A stretch of DNA of 64,000 bases from Burkholderiaceae bacterium (GCA_004298905.1 SCTK01000004.1:185835-249834), one strand, 5' to 3'. Shown: positions 37,745 through 47,640, counted from the first letter of the stretch. Program-made: numbers and translations. Notes: generated by a model not told the origin, from the letters alone.

Positions 37745-39190
37745 TCAAACTTCTCTCAAGCGGCTCATGGGCAGGCTCAAGCGGAAATGTGCGCCGGGCT
37801 GGTCGGGTACCGCAGGCAGCAATTCCAGACTGCCTTGATGGGCGTGGGCCAGTTCGCGTGCGATCGGCAGTCCCAGGCCACTGCCGCCGACACCGGCCAG
37901 TGCCTTGTCTTCAGACTGAAAGAACCAGTCGAAAATTCGCTCGCGATCCGCTTCGGGCACGCCCGTGCCGTGATCGCGAATGTCGAATACCACGCGGTTG
38001 CGGTGCACGGCCAGGGTCGCGAAGATCATACCACCCGTGGGCGAATGCTTGATGGCGTTGCTGATGAGGTTGTCGACAATCGTCGAAAGTTTTTCCTGAT
38101 CGGCAATCAGCGTGACCGGCTTCAGCACCAGATTGAATTGAATTTCCCTGGCCTGTGCGCTTAATTGATGCGCGGCAATGACGTCTTGCACCAGACAGGT
38201 GAGGTCGACCGGCTCGCGCTTCAGGCGATCGACGCCGCCCAGCGTTTGCTGGCTGCGCAAAAGTTTTTCGATCAAGCGCTGCAACTCCAGACTCTTGGCC
38301 GATAGAATATCGACGATCTCTTGCTGCTGCGGTGTGATCGCGCCGACGGTGCCATCGTGCAGCAAGGCAGCGCCTTCACGCAGCGCGGTGAGCGGTGTTT
38401 TCAATTCATGCGAGACGTGGCGCAGAAAGCGCGCCTTCTGTTCCTCCAGTTCGCGCAAACGTTTCCGCAACCAATCCAGTTGTTCGCCCAGCCGCACCAG
38501 ATCGGTCGGACCCTGCACGGCAATCTTGTGTTCCAGATTGCCGCTGCCCAGCGTGCGGATGGCGGCCTCCAGCGCGCGGATCGGCCGTGTCACGACCCAC
38601 AACGCGCTCATCGCAATCAACGCGCCCAGACTAATCAACAGCCACAAAGGGCGCAACAGGTTTTGTTCCAGTTGCTGCGATTGCTCGGTCAGCTTGCCGA
38701 CTTCCTTTTCTGCCAGCGCCCGGCTCAGTTCGAGCAAACCGTTGGCGGTGGCCGACAGGGCGGTATACCCTTCCGCCAATTCAATCCGCTCGGCTTGCGC
38801 GCGCGGCTGCTGCGCCAGACGAGCGTAAAGATTTTCTTCCTGCTCGATGACGCGGTTCAATTGTTCCAGCTGTTTTTCTTCCAGCGGCAATAGCGCCAGT
38901 TCGCTGGTGCTGTCCTTGAAGCTGCTGCGCACGGTCAGATAGTCGTCCAGCAGACGTGCATCGGTGAGAATCAGAAACTGCCGCGCCACCCGTTCCAGCT
39001 TCAGTGTTTGCTCCACCATTTGCAGATTGACGCGCGTCGCACGGGTCGCTTGAGCCACCGCGTTGCGGCTTTGCTCGGCCAGCCCGTGGATCGATTGATT
39101 GGCGCGCAGCAAAGCCACCGCCACGGGCAAGACCGCGAGCAAAAAAACGATCAACAGCAAACGCGAGAAAGTTTTGGGATACAGGCGCAT
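37745..39190 (-). CDS. glrK: sensor histidine kinase GlrK (QseE)
   Basis: 481 residues. Two membrane segments (about 10-30 and 178-200) bracket an all-helical periplasmic four-helix-type sensor domain. A HAMP domain follows (VVTRPIRALEAAIRTLGSGNL), then HisKA with phospho-acceptor His in LRHVSHELKTPLTALREG, and the HATPase domain with NLISNAIKHSP, DHGTGVP and GSGLGLPIARELAHAH. First gene of the operon, divergent from dacB with 52 bases between the start codons. Confidence 0.92.
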   Translation of the reverse strand: MRLYPKTFSRLLLIVFLLAVLPVAVALLRANQSIHGLAEQSRNAVAQATRATRVNLQMVEQTLKLERVARQFLILTDARLLDDYLTVRSSFKDSTSELALLPLEEKQLEQLNRVIEQEENLYARLAQQPRAQAERIELAEGYTALSATANGLLELSRALAEKEVGKLTEQSQQLEQNLLRPLWLLISLGALIAMSALWVVTRPIRALEAAIRTLGSGNLEHKIAVQGPTDLVRLGEQLDWLRKRLRELEEQKARFLRHVSHELKTPLTALREGAALLHDGTVGAITPQQQEIVDILSAKSLELQRLIEKLLRSQQTLGGVDRLKREPVDLTCLVQDVIAAHQLSAQAREIQFNLVLKPVTLIADQEKLSTIVDNLISNAIKHSPTGGMIFATLAVHRNRVVFDIRDHGTGVPEADRERIFDWFFQSEDKALAGVGGSGLGLPIARELAHAHQGSLELLPAVPDQPGAHFRLSLPMSRLREV

Positions 39191-39242
39191 CGGGTATAGT
39201 CACCGGATTCTTTAGAACTCCAAGTGTAGCAGTGCAATCTCC

Positions 39243-40694
39243 ATGAATATCCATCGCTTACGAGGACTGGCTTTTCTGTGTCTGCTGCTCGGCAGCTTAA
39301 GCACCTGGGCACAAACGACCAGTTTGCCCGCACCGGTGGCCGAAGCGCTGCGCCGTGCCAACCTGCCTGCGAGCGCGGTGAGTGTGGTGATCCAGCCCGT
39401 CGATCAATCCGCGCCGCTGTTGACGCACAATGCCGATGCCGCGATGAACCCGGCGTCGGTGATGAAGCTGGTGATCAGCGCCGCAGCGCTCGATACGCTG
39501 GGGCCGGCGGCCACCTGGAAGACGCGCGTTTATGCGCTGCAGTCGCCCGATGCGCAGGGCGTGCTGCGCAGCGATCTGTACCTGCAAGGCGGTGGCGATC
39601 CCAAACTTACTTTGGAACGGCTCTGGCTGCTGCTGCATGAGTTGCGCGAGCGTGGTGTGCGTGAGATTCGCGGCGACGTGATTGTCGATCGCAGTTTCTT
39701 CACCAACATCTCGGGTGACACAGGTGCGTTCGACAATGAACCGCTCAAGCCGCAAAACACGCTGCCCGATGCGCTGCTGCTCAACTACAACAGCGTGCGC
39801 TTCGATTTTCTGCTCGCGCCGGGCGTGGTGCGCACCACACTGCGCATCGTCGCGATGCCCGAGATTCCGCTGAATATCATCAACCGCGTCCGGGTTACGC
39901 ATGCCAATGGTTGCGGCGATTGGCGCGAAGCCATCACCGTTGACTATGCACCGCAAGCGGTTCCGCCACAGATCACCTTCACCGGCAACTATCCGGAATC
40001 CTGCGGCGACAAGCCCTGGTATTTTTCCCTGCATGCGCGTCACGATGAATTCTTGCGCGCTGCATTCGAGCAGATCTGGAGCGAAGTGGGTGGACGCTGG
40101 ACGCCCACCAGTCCAGCGCGATTGCACGAAGGCGCATTGCCTGAACAGGCGGTGCCGTTGCTTGAATTCGAATCACCCCCCTTGGCCGACGTACTGCGTG
40201 ACATCAACAAATTCAGCAACAATGTGATGGCGCGTAATTTGTTTCTCACGCTGGGCAAGGGCGAAGACACCCAACCCGCCACGCTGGCACAAGCCGCGCA
40301 ACGCGTCGGCGACTGGCTCAAGGGCATCGGCATCAATGCGCCGGAATTGGTACTGGAAAACGGTTCCGGCCTGTCGCGGGCCGAACGCATCAGCGCCCGG
40401 CATCTCGCCGCGGTGTTGCAGTACGCTTGGCGCAGCCCGTGGATGCCGGAATACATTTCATCGCTGTCGCTGTTTGGTGTCGATGGCACTACGCGTCGTC
40501 GCTATCACGACAATCACGCGGCTGGCCAGGCGCATCTGAAAACCGGCTCGCTCAATGACGCACGCGCCTTGGCGGGCTTTGTGCGCGCACAGAGCGGCAA
40601 GCGTTTTATTCTGGTCTGGCTGGTGAATGATACGCGCGCGCGTGAAGCGCTGCCCGCGCAAGAGGCCCTGCTGGATTGGTTGTATCAGCAGTAG
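39243..40694 (+). CDS. dacB: D-alanyl-D-alanine carboxypeptidase/endopeptidase (PBP4)
   Basis: 483 residues with a Sec signal peptide (LRGLAFLCLLLGSLSTWAQ). A periplasmic class-C penicillin-binding protein that trims or cleaves peptidoglycan cross-links. The active-site motifs are SxxK in NPASVMKLV (nucleophile Ser), SxN in KFSNNVMARNLF and KTG in HLKTGSLNDARALAG. The long insertion between SxxK and SxN is typical of DacB. It ends 6 bases before the convergent panB stop. Confidence 0.95.
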   Translation: MNIHRLRGLAFLCLLLGSLSTWAQTTSLPAPVAEALRRANLPASAVSVVIQPVDQSAPLLTHNADAAMNPASVMKLVISAAALDTLGPAATWKTRVYALQSPDAQGVLRSDLYLQGGGDPKLTLERLWLLLHELRERGVREIRGDVIVDRSFFTNISGDTGAFDNEPLKPQNTLPDALLLNYNSVRFDFLLAPGVVRTTLRIVAMPEIPLNIINRVRVTHANGCGDWREAITVDYAPQAVPPQITFTGNYPESCGDKPWYFSLHARHDEFLRAAFEQIWSEVGGRWTPTSPARLHEGALPEQAVPLLEFESPPLADVLRDINKFSNNVMARNLFLTLGKGEDTQPATLAQAAQRVGDWLKGIGINAPELVLENGSGLSRAERISARHLAAVLQYAWRSPWMPEYISSLSLFGVDGTTRRRYHDNHAAGQAHLKTGSLNDARALAGFVRAQSGKRFILVWLVNDTRAREALPAQEALLDWLYQQ

Positions 40695-40700
40695 CCTGTT

Positions 40701-41519
40701 TTAGAACGAGTGTTCCGCCGCCGGGAAACTGCCGCCTTTCACTGCGGTGACATAGGCGCTGATAGTCGCGGCAATGCTGGGCTGACCTTCCATGAAGTTC
40801 TTCACGAAGCGCGCCTTGCGGCCGGGGAAAATTCCCAGCATGTCATGCAGCACCAGCACCTGGCCGCTGACGTCGGCCCCGGCGCCGATGCCGATGGTGG
40901 GAATGGATACGGCCTCGGTCAACATCTTTGCTACTGCGGCGGGAATCGCCTCGAACAGCAACAGGTCGGCACCGGCCGCTTCCAGCGTCTTGGCTTCCTG
41001 CAATAGTTTTTGTGCGGCGGCGTCAGTCTTGCCTTGGACGCGATAGCCGCCCAGTTGATGCACGAACTGCGGCGTCAGGCCGATGTGCGCACAGACCGGG
41101 ACGCCACGTGTGACGAGAAATTCAACCGTAGGCGCCACCCAGGCGCCGCCCTCGATCTTCACCATCTGCGCACCGGCGGCCATCAGACGCGCCGCACTGG
41201 CATAGGCTTGCGCGGGCGATTCCTGATAACTCCCCCAGGGCATGTCGGTCAGCACCCAGGCGGTCTGGTTGCCGCGTGCGACGCAGCGCGTGTGATATTC
41301 CATCTGTTCCAGCGTCACCGGCAGGGTTGAGGTTTCGTTCTGCAACACCATGCCCAGCGAATCGCCGACCAGCAGCACATCCACGCCGCAACCATCGAGC
41401 AGCGCGGCAAAGCTGGCGTCGTAACAGGTCAGCATGGCGATCTTCTCGCCACGGCTGTGCATCTCGCGCAGGGTGAGCAGGTTCAAGGCTTTGCGGGGTT
41501 CGGTTTGGTTGCCGTACAT
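40701..41519 (-). CDS. panB: 3-methyl-2-oxobutanoate hydroxymethyltransferase
   Basis: 272 residues. First committed step of pantothenate synthesis, transferring a hydroxymethyl group to alpha-ketoisovalerate. Motifs: [27 protein letters not shown] (Mg2+ and substrate site), VKIEGG and [15 protein letters not shown]. panC is not in the window. Last gene of the pcnB-folK-dNK-panB run, 21 bases after the kinase. Confidence 0.97.
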   Translation of the reverse strand: MYGNQTEPRKALNLLTLREMHSRGEKIAMLTCYDASFAALLDGCGVDVLLVGDSLGMVLQNETSTLPVTLEQMEYHTRCVARGNQTAWVLTDMPWGSYQESPAQAYASAARLMAAGAQMVKIEGGAWVAPTVEFLVTRGVPVCAHIGLTPQFVHQLGGYRVQGKTDAAAQKLLQEAKTLEAAGADLLLFEAIPAAVAKMLTEAVSIPTIGIGAGADVSGQVLVLHDMLGIFPGRKARFVKNFMEGQPSIAATISAYVTAVKGGSFPAAEHSF

Positions 41520-41540
41520 GGTCTTCCTATCGTAGGTGAA

Positions 41541-42206
41541 TTATCCCCGATTAAAAAATTCGCGCCGCCCTTTCATCTGCTCGATTTGCTTGAGCAGTAG
41601 CGCGAAATCGGCATCATTGTCGATGGGGTTGAGGTGCTCGGCGTTGACGATCAGCAGCGGCGCGCCCTCGTAATGATGGAAGAAGCGTGTGTAGCGGTCG
41701 GACAGTTGCGCCAGATAGGCTTCGGCAATGGCGGACTCCATCGGCAGTCCGCGTTTGTGAATGCGTGCAATCAGGATGTCCGGCTTGGCTTGCAGGTAGA
41801 TCACCAGATCGGGTGTTTGTGGTTCGGGCTGCACGCGGGCGTATACCTGCTGGTACAACTTCAGCTCATCGTCAGCCAACGTCAGCTCGGCGAACAGCGG
41901 ATCCTTTTCCAGCAGAAAATCACCGACCAGGGGCTGTTTGGAAAAATCGTGCTGCTCCATTTCTTGCAGCTGCTCCAAGCGGTGAAACAAAAAATGCAAT
42001 TGCGTGGACAGCGCATAGCGGCGGCTGTCGAGATAGAAACGTTCGAGGAAAGGGTTCAGGTGCGCCTGTTCCAGCATCAGCTCGCCACGCTCGGGGGCAA
42101 AGGCGTAGTCCGCCAGCTTGCGTGCGAGCGTGGTCTTGCCTGCGCCGATCGGGCCTTCGACGACGATGTGGCGGAAACGATCCGCGAGGGATGGAGTTTT
42201 GTTCAT
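41541..42206 (-). CDS. deoxynucleoside kinase (dAdo/dGuo kinase family)
   Basis: 221 residues with Walker A GPIGAGKTTLARKLA, the motif FYLDSRRYALSTQLHFL, and the family ExD/DRY-like region (DFLLEKDPLFAEL). A LID region follows QRPDILIARIHKRG-like sequence. It phosphorylates deoxynucleosides for salvage. The folK-dNK-panB order is characteristic of betaproteobacteria. Start ATG 42206 overlaps the folK stop. Confidence 0.9.
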   Translation of the reverse strand: MNKTPSLADRFRHIVVEGPIGAGKTTLARKLADYAFAPERGELMLEQAHLNPFLERFYLDSRRYALSTQLHFLFHRLEQLQEMEQHDFSKQPLVGDFLLEKDPLFAELTLADDELKLYQQVYARVQPEPQTPDLVIYLQAKPDILIARIHKRGLPMESAIAEAYLAQLSDRYTRFFHHYEGAPLLIVNAEHLNPIDNDADFALLLKQIEQMKGRREFFNRG

Positions 42207-42679
42207 GGCAGTTTTTCTATCGCTTGACCGGCGCAGTGCGCCAGGAAATTTTCCGCCGCGCCGCGCCCGGGGATGACGAAGTGCGGGTCGAGTTCCAGCA
42301 GCGGCAGCAACACAAAGGCACGTTCGTGCAGGCGCGGGTGCGGCAGCGTGAGGCCGGGTTCATGCAGCGTCAGATCATCATAGAGCAAGAGATCAATGTC
42401 CAGCGTGCGCGGCGCGTTGCGAAAGGCGCGCGTGCGGCCGTACTGCTGTTCGAGTTGCAGCGCCGCTGCCAGTAGCGCTGCGGGGGTCAGCGTGGTCGCC
42501 ACTTTCACGACGGCATTGATGAAATCAGGGCCTCGCGCATCCACCGGTGCAGAACGATAAAGCGACGATTGCGCCAGTACGGTGATTTCCTTGCCGTTCA
42601 GTTGCGTCATGGCTTGCTGTACGGTGTGCGTCGCATGGTCCAGATTTGCGCCAAGGCCGAGGTAGGCGATGTGCTTCAT
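42203..42679 (-). CDS. folK: 6-hydroxymethyl-7,8-dihydropterin pyrophosphokinase
   Basis: 158 residues: HPPK of folate synthesis. AYLGLGANLDHA at the N terminus, the SSLYRSAPVDARGPDFINAV region, and the Mg2+/ATP-binding RTLDIDLLLYDD with HPRLHERAFVLLPL. Overlaps pcnB upstream and the deoxynucleoside kinase downstream by 4 bases each. Confidence 0.97.
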   Translation of the reverse strand: MKHIAYLGLGANLDHATHTVQQAMTQLNGKEITVLAQSSLYRSAPVDARGPDFINAVVKVATTLTPAALLAAALQLEQQYGRTRAFRNAPRTLDIDLLLYDDLTLHEPGLTLPHPRLHERAFVLLPLLELDPHFVIPGRGAAENFLAHCAGQAIEKLP

Positions 42680-44061
42680 TCACTCGGCGTTTCGGCAGCC
42701 GGTTTGCCTGCGCCGCCTCTCGAACGGCGGCGTCGGCGTTTTGGCCCGCTACCGGTGTCGCTGTCGGTGGGGCGCACGCGGCTCAGAAATTCGGTGCGGT
42801 CGGGGCCGTCGGCGTTGGCGAAGGCTTCCCACCAATCGGCCAGCGCGGTGTCGATTTCGCCCGCTTCGGCGCGCAGGCTGAGAAAATCCCAGGCAGCGCG
42901 GTAGCGCAAATGTTCGAGCATGCGGTAGGGCGATTTGCCGGTGCGGCGTTCGAAGCGCGGTTGCAGGCTCCAGATTTCGCGCATGTCCGCCGTCAGGCGG
43001 CGCGGGATGGCGAGCCGCTCGGTTTGCCGTTCCAGCACTTCATCCATCGCTTGAAACAGCGCCGGGATCACCGCTTCACCGGCGGTGCGAATCGCCTGCC
43101 AGTGTTCCAGCACCTGATTCCACAGCAGGGCAGCAAACAGAAAACTCGGCGCTACCGGTTTGCCGGCACGCACGCGCGCGTCGGTGCGATCCAGCACCAG
43201 TGTGATGAAACGTTCGCCCTGCGGTTGTTCCAGCACCACGTCGAGCATCGGCAGCAGACCGTGATGCAAGCCTTCCTTGCGCAATTGATGCAGGCACGCC
43301 ATGGCATGACCGCTGGTGAGCAGTTTGAGCATTTCGTCGAACAGGCGCGCGGCGGGCACGTTTTCGATCAGCGGCGCCATGGCGGCAATCGGACGCCGCG
43401 TGGTTTCGTCGATGGAAAATTGCAGCTTGGCGGCAAAGCGCATCGCGCGCAGCATGCGCACCGGGTCTTCGCGGTAGCGCAGCTTGGGGTCGCCGATGAT
43501 GCGCAGAATGCGCGCCTTGATGTCGGGCACGCCATTGAAGTAATCGAGCACGGTTTGCGTCGACGGATCGTAATAGAGTGCGTTGGCAGTGAAGTCGCGC
43601 CGCGCGGCGTCGTCGGCCTGACTGCCGAACACGTTGTCGCGCAACACGCGGCCATGCTCATCGGTTTGCGCTTCTTCCGGCGCGTTGGCGCGGAAGGTCG
43701 ACACTTCCATCGTTTCCGGGCCGAACATCACATGCACCAGGCGGAAGCGGCGGCCGATGATGCGCGCACGGCGAAAATGCTTGACCACATCTTCCGGCGT
43801 GGCGTCGGTGGCGATATCGAAATCCTTCGGCCGCACGCCCAGCAGCAGGTCGCGCACTGCGCCGCCGACGACGTAAGCCTTGAAGCCGGCTTCCTGCAGC
43901 GTGCGCGTGACGCGCACGGCATTGGGTGAGAGCAGCGCCGGGTCGATGCCGTGTTGACGCGCCGACAGTCGCACCGGCGCGCCAGTGCCGGTTTTGCCGG
44001 AGCGGCGGCCCGTTTTGGCGGGGGCGCGTTCGAACAGCGATTGGATGAATTTTTTGATCAT
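42676..44061 (-). CDS. pcnB: poly(A) polymerase I
   Basis: 461 residues. A class II nucleotidyltransferase with YVVGGAVRDLLLGVRPKDFDIATDA (the two catalytic aspartates in DFD), the RRDFTANALYYD motif, and RMLRAMRFAAKL. The N-terminal extension and the very basic tail (PKRRRRRSRGG) mark poly(A) polymerase rather than the CCA-adding enzyme. It adds 3' poly(A) to RNAs for decay. It precedes folK, as is common in Burkholderiales. Confidence 0.94.
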   Translation of the reverse strand: MIKKFIQSLFERAPAKTGRRSGKTGTGAPVRLSARQHGIDPALLSPNAVRVTRTLQEAGFKAYVVGGAVRDLLLGVRPKDFDIATDATPEDVVKHFRRARIIGRRFRLVHVMFGPETMEVSTFRANAPEEAQTDEHGRVLRDNVFGSQADDAARRDFTANALYYDPSTQTVLDYFNGVPDIKARILRIIGDPKLRYREDPVRMLRAMRFAAKLQFSIDETTRRPIAAMAPLIENVPAARLFDEMLKLLTSGHAMACLHQLRKEGLHHGLLPMLDVVLEQPQGERFITLVLDRTDARVRAGKPVAPSFLFAALLWNQVLEHWQAIRTAGEAVIPALFQAMDEVLERQTERLAIPRRLTADMREIWSLQPRFERRTGKSPYRMLEHLRYRAAWDFLSLRAEAGEIDTALADWWEAFANADGPDRTEFLSRVRPTDSDTGSGPKRRRRRSRGGAGKPAAETPSE

Positions 44062-44086
44062 CTAGGGTCAGTTTTCAATCAGCACC

Positions 44087-44755
44087 TTAGTCAAACAGGC
44101 TTATTACGCGCCAATTATTTTTCTGCGCATGTTTCAGCAGGCGCGTGTCTGCGTTGGTGGCCACTGGATCGCTGACTTTCTCCAGCAACGGCAGGTCGTT
44201 GATCGAATCGCTGTAGAACGTGCTGCGCGCGAAATCCTGCCAGCGGCACCCTTGCGCCTGCAACCATTGCTCGACACGCACGATCTTGCCTTCGCGGAAA
44301 CTGGGCGTGCCGGCGATTCTACCGGTGAACTGACCGTTTGGCGTTTGTTCCAGTTCGGTGGCGATCAAGTGCTCGATGCCGAAACGCTGTGCGATCGGCC
44401 CGACGACGAAGCTGTTGGTGGCGGTGACGATGGCGCACAGATCGCCGTCGGCCCGATGCTGCGCCACCAGTTGCAGGGCGCTGGGGTGGATTTGCGGCGT
44501 GACCACTTCGCGCATGTAGCGGCTGTGCCAATCTTCGATTTCGGCCCGCGGATGCTGGCGCAGCGCCGCCGTCAGGAAATTCACATAGGCATGGATGTCC
44601 AGCGTGCCGGCCTTGTAGTGTTCATAGAACTCGGCATTCTTCTTGGCGAAGATCAACTCGTCCTGCACGCCCAGACGAACAAGAAAAGCACCCCATTCGT
44701 AATCGCTGTCGAAGGGCAGTAGCGTGTGATCGAGGTCGAAGAGGGTGAGGTTCAT
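44087..44755 (-). CDS. HAD-IB family phosphatase (SerB-like)
   Basis: 222 residues from ATG 44755, overlapping the hda stop by one base. Motif I is LFDLDHTLLPFDSD (nucleophile Asp and +2 Asp), motif II is in IVTATNSFVV, and motif IV in YSDSINDLPLLEKV. It is the HAD-IB phosphoserine-phosphatase-like subfamily, often beside hda or pcnB in betaproteobacteria. The exact substrate is unknown. The longer frame to 45055 overlaps hda and is not coding. Confidence 0.88.
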   Translation of the reverse strand: MNLTLFDLDHTLLPFDSDYEWGAFLVRLGVQDELIFAKKNAEFYEHYKAGTLDIHAYVNFLTAALRQHPRAEIEDWHSRYMREVVTPQIHPSALQLVAQHRADGDLCAIVTATNSFVVGPIAQRFGIEHLIATELEQTPNGQFTGRIAGTPSFREGKIVRVEQWLQAQGCRWQDFARSTFYSDSINDLPLLEKVSDPVATNADTRLLKHAQKNNWRVISLFD

Positions 44756-45399
44756 CAGTTCTGCTTTTCGCTGTTCAATAACTCCCGCACCAGCGGCAGC
44801 GTGATCGCCCGTTTTTTTTCCAGCGAATACCGGTCCAGGGCATCGAGCAGCGCCATCAGCGCGGGCATGTCGCGGCGGGTATGGGTCAACAGCCAGGGGA
44901 TGATGTCGCTGCTCAGCTGCAAGCCGCGCGCGCGGGCCTGATTGTACAGGGCCGCTGCTTTTTCTTCGTCGGACAGACCGATGACTTGAAACACCAGGCC
45001 CCAACCGAGGCGGGTGCGCAAGTCTTCGCGCAGCGGCAATTGCAGCGGCGCACACGCCGCGCTGACAATCAGCGTGCCCTGACCGCTGGCGCGGATTTCG
45101 TTGTAGCGGTTGAATAAGGTTTGCTGTCCGGTGGCATCCAGCGCGCCGACATCATGCACGAGCGTGCGTCCATCGCATTGAACCATCTGACCGGGCGCAA
45201 TCGTGTGTGTGCCTGCGAGCGCTTGCAGTAAATGGCGGCGGCCGCTGCCCGGCTCGCCCCACAGGGTAATGAAATGTTCGGTGCAGATGCCTTGTTCCAC
45301 TTCACGCAGCAAGGCCAGCAATTGCGCATTGCGACCGGCAACGAAATTGTCCAGCGTGGGTGGTGCGGGGGAAGAAATATCGAGCGGGATTTGACGCAT
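44755..45399 (-). CDS. hda: DnaA-related regulatory inactivator Hda
   Basis: About 214 residues from ATG 45399 (MRQIPLDI), the usual start; ATG 45414, which overlaps the upstream stop as TAATG, would add five residues. Hda with the DNA-loaded sliding clamp stimulates ATP hydrolysis by DnaA. The N terminus QIPLDI is the clamp-binding motif. The AAA+ Walker A reads GEPGSGRRHLLQ with Arg where the invariant Lys would be. The arginine-finger and sensor regions are recognisable (RLGWGLVFQV). DnaA's domain IV is absent, as expected. Confidence 0.9.
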   Translation of the reverse strand: MRQIPLDISSPAPPTLDNFVAGRNAQLLALLREVEQGICTEHFITLWGEPGSGRRHLLQALAGTHTIAPGQMVQCDGRTLVHDVGALDATGQQTLFNRYNEIRASGQGTLIVSAACAPLQLPLREDLRTRLGWGLVFQVIGLSDEEKAAALYNQARARGLQLSSDIIPWLLTHTRRDMPALMALLDALDRYSLEKKRAITLPLVRELLNSEKQN

Positions 45400-45413
45400 T
45401 ACGTGAGGTGGCA

Positions 45414-46478
45414 TTACTTGCGGTAGAAGTCGCTGGCCAGATAGGCGACACGCACATGGCGCAAGCCCACCAGCAGTGCGGCGCTGGCGGGCAGGGCCAG
45501 CAGCACGCCGAAGAAACCGAACAACTGACCGAACGCGAGCAAGGCAAAAAGGACGGCGACCGGGGACAGGCCGATGCGTTTGCCGACCAGACGCGGCGTG
45601 AGAAAGAAACTCTCGACGACTTGTCCCAGCCCGTAAATCACCGCGACCAGAATCACTGTCGTGCTGCCACCCGGTTCCAGCACAGCCGCCAGCAGCGCCA
45701 ACGTCAGCCCCAGGGCATAACCGAGATAGGGAATCACGATCAGCAGGCCGGTCAGCAGGCCAACCGGAATTCCAATGCTGATGCCCGCGAGCTTGAGGGC
45801 GGCGGCGTAATAGAGGGCCAACACCAGCATCACCAGCGCCTGCCCGCGCAGGTATTGCGCCAGCAAGACATTGATCTCACCGGCAATGGCGGTTGTTTTG
45901 CCGTGCCAGCGGCGCGGGATCGAGCGTTCGCAACGCTGCATCAACTGCGGCCAATCAAGCAGCAAATAAAACAGCACCAGCGGCACGAGAAACAGCAGCC
46001 CGACCAAGGTCAACAGTTTGCCGCCACCGCCGCGCACATAGGAGAACAGCGTGGTCACAATATCTTCGCGGTTATTATCCCAATGCTCGGCAATCAGTGT
46101 CTTGATGGTGGCACTATCCCAATGCACTTGCCAGCCAAACCATTGTTCCAGCCGGGGCGCCAGCGTCAGGTTGAACCATTCAGCCAGTTGCGGCAGGCGC
46201 TCTGCTGTGAGCGCCAGCTCCTGGCGCACAATCGGCACCAGGGTCACACCCAGCAGGAACAGCGCCAGCAGCAGGATGAACAAGACCGTGGCGGTGGCAA
46301 GTGCGCGCGGCCAGTGTTTGCGCGCCAGCCATTCCACCAGGGGATTCAGCGCATAGGCCAATAGCGCCGCCAGCATAAAAGGAGTGAGTACAGACGCCAG
46401 CAGGCCCAGCACCCAGATCAGGCCCGCCGCCAACAGCAGCAAGTACAGCGATTGCAAATGACGGGGCGTGAGGTTCAT
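45414..46478 (-). CDS. AI-2E family transporter (PerM-like)
   Basis: 354 residues with about eight membrane segments in the family order: two close together at the N terminus, then the amphipathic stretch with LAPRLEQWFGW, and the C-terminal group with GLLTGLLIVIPYLGYALG and FFLTPRLVGKRIGLSPV, the diagnostic motif. Such proteins export small solutes or autoinducer-like molecules. The hda-perM/purM grouping is conserved in betaproteobacteria. Divergent from purM. Confidence 0.92.
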   Translation of the reverse strand: MNLTPRHLQSLYLLLLAAGLIWVLGLLASVLTPFMLAALLAYALNPLVEWLARKHWPRALATATVLFILLLALFLLGVTLVPIVRQELALTAERLPQLAEWFNLTLAPRLEQWFGWQVHWDSATIKTLIAEHWDNNREDIVTTLFSYVRGGGGKLLTLVGLLFLVPLVLFYLLLDWPQLMQRCERSIPRRWHGKTTAIAGEINVLLAQYLRGQALVMLVLALYYAAALKLAGISIGIPVGLLTGLLIVIPYLGYALGLTLALLAAVLEPGGSTTVILVAVIYGLGQVVESFFLTPRLVGKRIGLSPVAVLFALLAFGQLFGFFGVLLALPASAALLVGLRHVRVAYLASDFYRK

Positions 46479-46515
46479 CGGGTAAAATCGCGTTTTTCGA
46501 GCCGCTACTTTAGCA

Positions 46516-46565
46516 GGGAATTAAATGGGGTCAGACTCCATTTAATTTAACCCGATTTAATTCCC
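46516..46565. repeat. 50-bp palindromic repeat with GGGGTCAGACTC core between perM and purM
   Basis: Outer arms GGGAATTAAAT (46516-46526) and ATTTAATTCCC (46555-46565) are perfect complements. An alternative inner pairing is ATTAAATGG (46520-46528) with CCATTTAAT (46538-46546) around the loop ggtcagact. The same element, in reverse orientation, is at 62493-62529, and its core is at 12885 and 12943. It lies 19 bases before the purM start, in the shared upstream region of purM and the PerM gene. Confidence 0.8.
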
Positions 46566-46584
46566 AGCCACCCAAATAGATATC

Positions 46585-47628
46585 ATGAGCCAACAAAACA
46601 AACCTTCGCTTTCCTACCGTGACGCCGGTGTCGACATGGAGGCGGGCGATGCGCTGGTCGAGCGCATCAAGCCGCTGGCCAAGCGCACCATGCGCGAAGG
46701 GGTGATGGCGGGCATCGGCGGCTTTGGCGCGATGTTCGAGGTCAGCAAGAAATTCAAGGAGCCGGTGCTGGTGTCCGGCACCGATGGCGTGGGCACCAAG
46801 CTCAAGCTGGCGTTTCAACTGAACAAGCACGACACCGTCGGCATCGATCTGGTGGCGATGAGCGTCAACGATATTCTGGTGCAGGGCGCCGAGCCGTTGT
46901 TCTTCCTCGATTACTTTGCCTGCGGCAAGCTGGATGTGGAGACCGCCGCGACGGTCATCGGCGGCATTGCCCAGGGGTGTGAACAGGCCGGTTGCGCGCT
47001 GATCGGTGGCGAGACGGCGGAAATGCCGAGCATGTATCCCGTCGGCGAATACGATCTGGCGGGCTTTGCCGTTGGCGCAGTGGAAAAATCAAAAATCATC
47101 ACGGGGCAAACCATTGTGCCGGGCGACGTGGTGCTGGGGTTGGCTTCGCACGGCGCGCACTCCAACGGTTATTCGCTGGTGCGCAAGATCATCGAGGTCG
47201 CGCAACCTGATTTGAATGCCGATTTCGATGGCCGCTCGTTGCGCGATGCCATCATGGCACCGACGCGCATCTATGTGAAGCCGTTGTTGGCGCTGATGCA
47301 AAGCATTGCAGTCAAAGGCATGGCGCACATTACCGGCGGCGGCTTGGTGGAAAACGTGCCGCGCGTGTTGCCGGAGAATGCCACTGCGGTATTGCAACGT
47401 GATGCCTGGCAGATGCCGAAATTATTTCACTGGTTGCAACAGCACGGCAATGTGGCCGATGCGGAAATGCACCGTGTCTTCAACTGCGGCATCGGCATGG
47501 TGGTGATTGTGGCAGCGGCCGATGCCGATGCTGCTATCGCGCAACTGCAGACGGCGGGCGAGACGGTCAGCCGCATCGGTGCGATTCGCGCGCGCAACGC
47601 GGGCGAACATCAAACGCAGGTGGTTTAG
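46585..47628 (+). CDS. purM: phosphoribosylformylglycinamidine cyclo-ligase (AIR synthetase)
   Basis: 347 residues, step five of purine synthesis (FGAM to AIR). [20 protein letters not shown], the glycine-rich [24 protein letters not shown] and [11 protein letters not shown] are all standard. It is convergent with the downstream chemoreceptor gene, with 12 bases between stops. Confidence 0.97.
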   Translation: MSQQNKPSLSYRDAGVDMEAGDALVERIKPLAKRTMREGVMAGIGGFGAMFEVSKKFKEPVLVSGTDGVGTKLKLAFQLNKHDTVGIDLVAMSVNDILVQGAEPLFFLDYFACGKLDVETAATVIGGIAQGCEQAGCALIGGETAEMPSMYPVGEYDLAGFAVGAVEKSKIITGQTIVPGDVVLGLASHGAHSNGYSLVRKIIEVAQPDLNADFDGRSLRDAIMAPTRIYVKPLLALMQSIAVKGMAHITGGGLVENVPRVLPENATAVLQRDAWQMPKLFHWLQQHGNVADAEMHRVFNCGIGMVVIVAAADADAAIAQLQTAGETVSRIGAIRARNAGEHQTQVV

Positions 47629-47640
47629 ACAGTACAGCGA

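Noticed and set aside
42676..44061. pcnB as a CCA-adding enzyme
   Set aside because: Overall length, the basic tail and the folK neighbour fit poly(A) polymerase. The tRNA here already encodes CCA.
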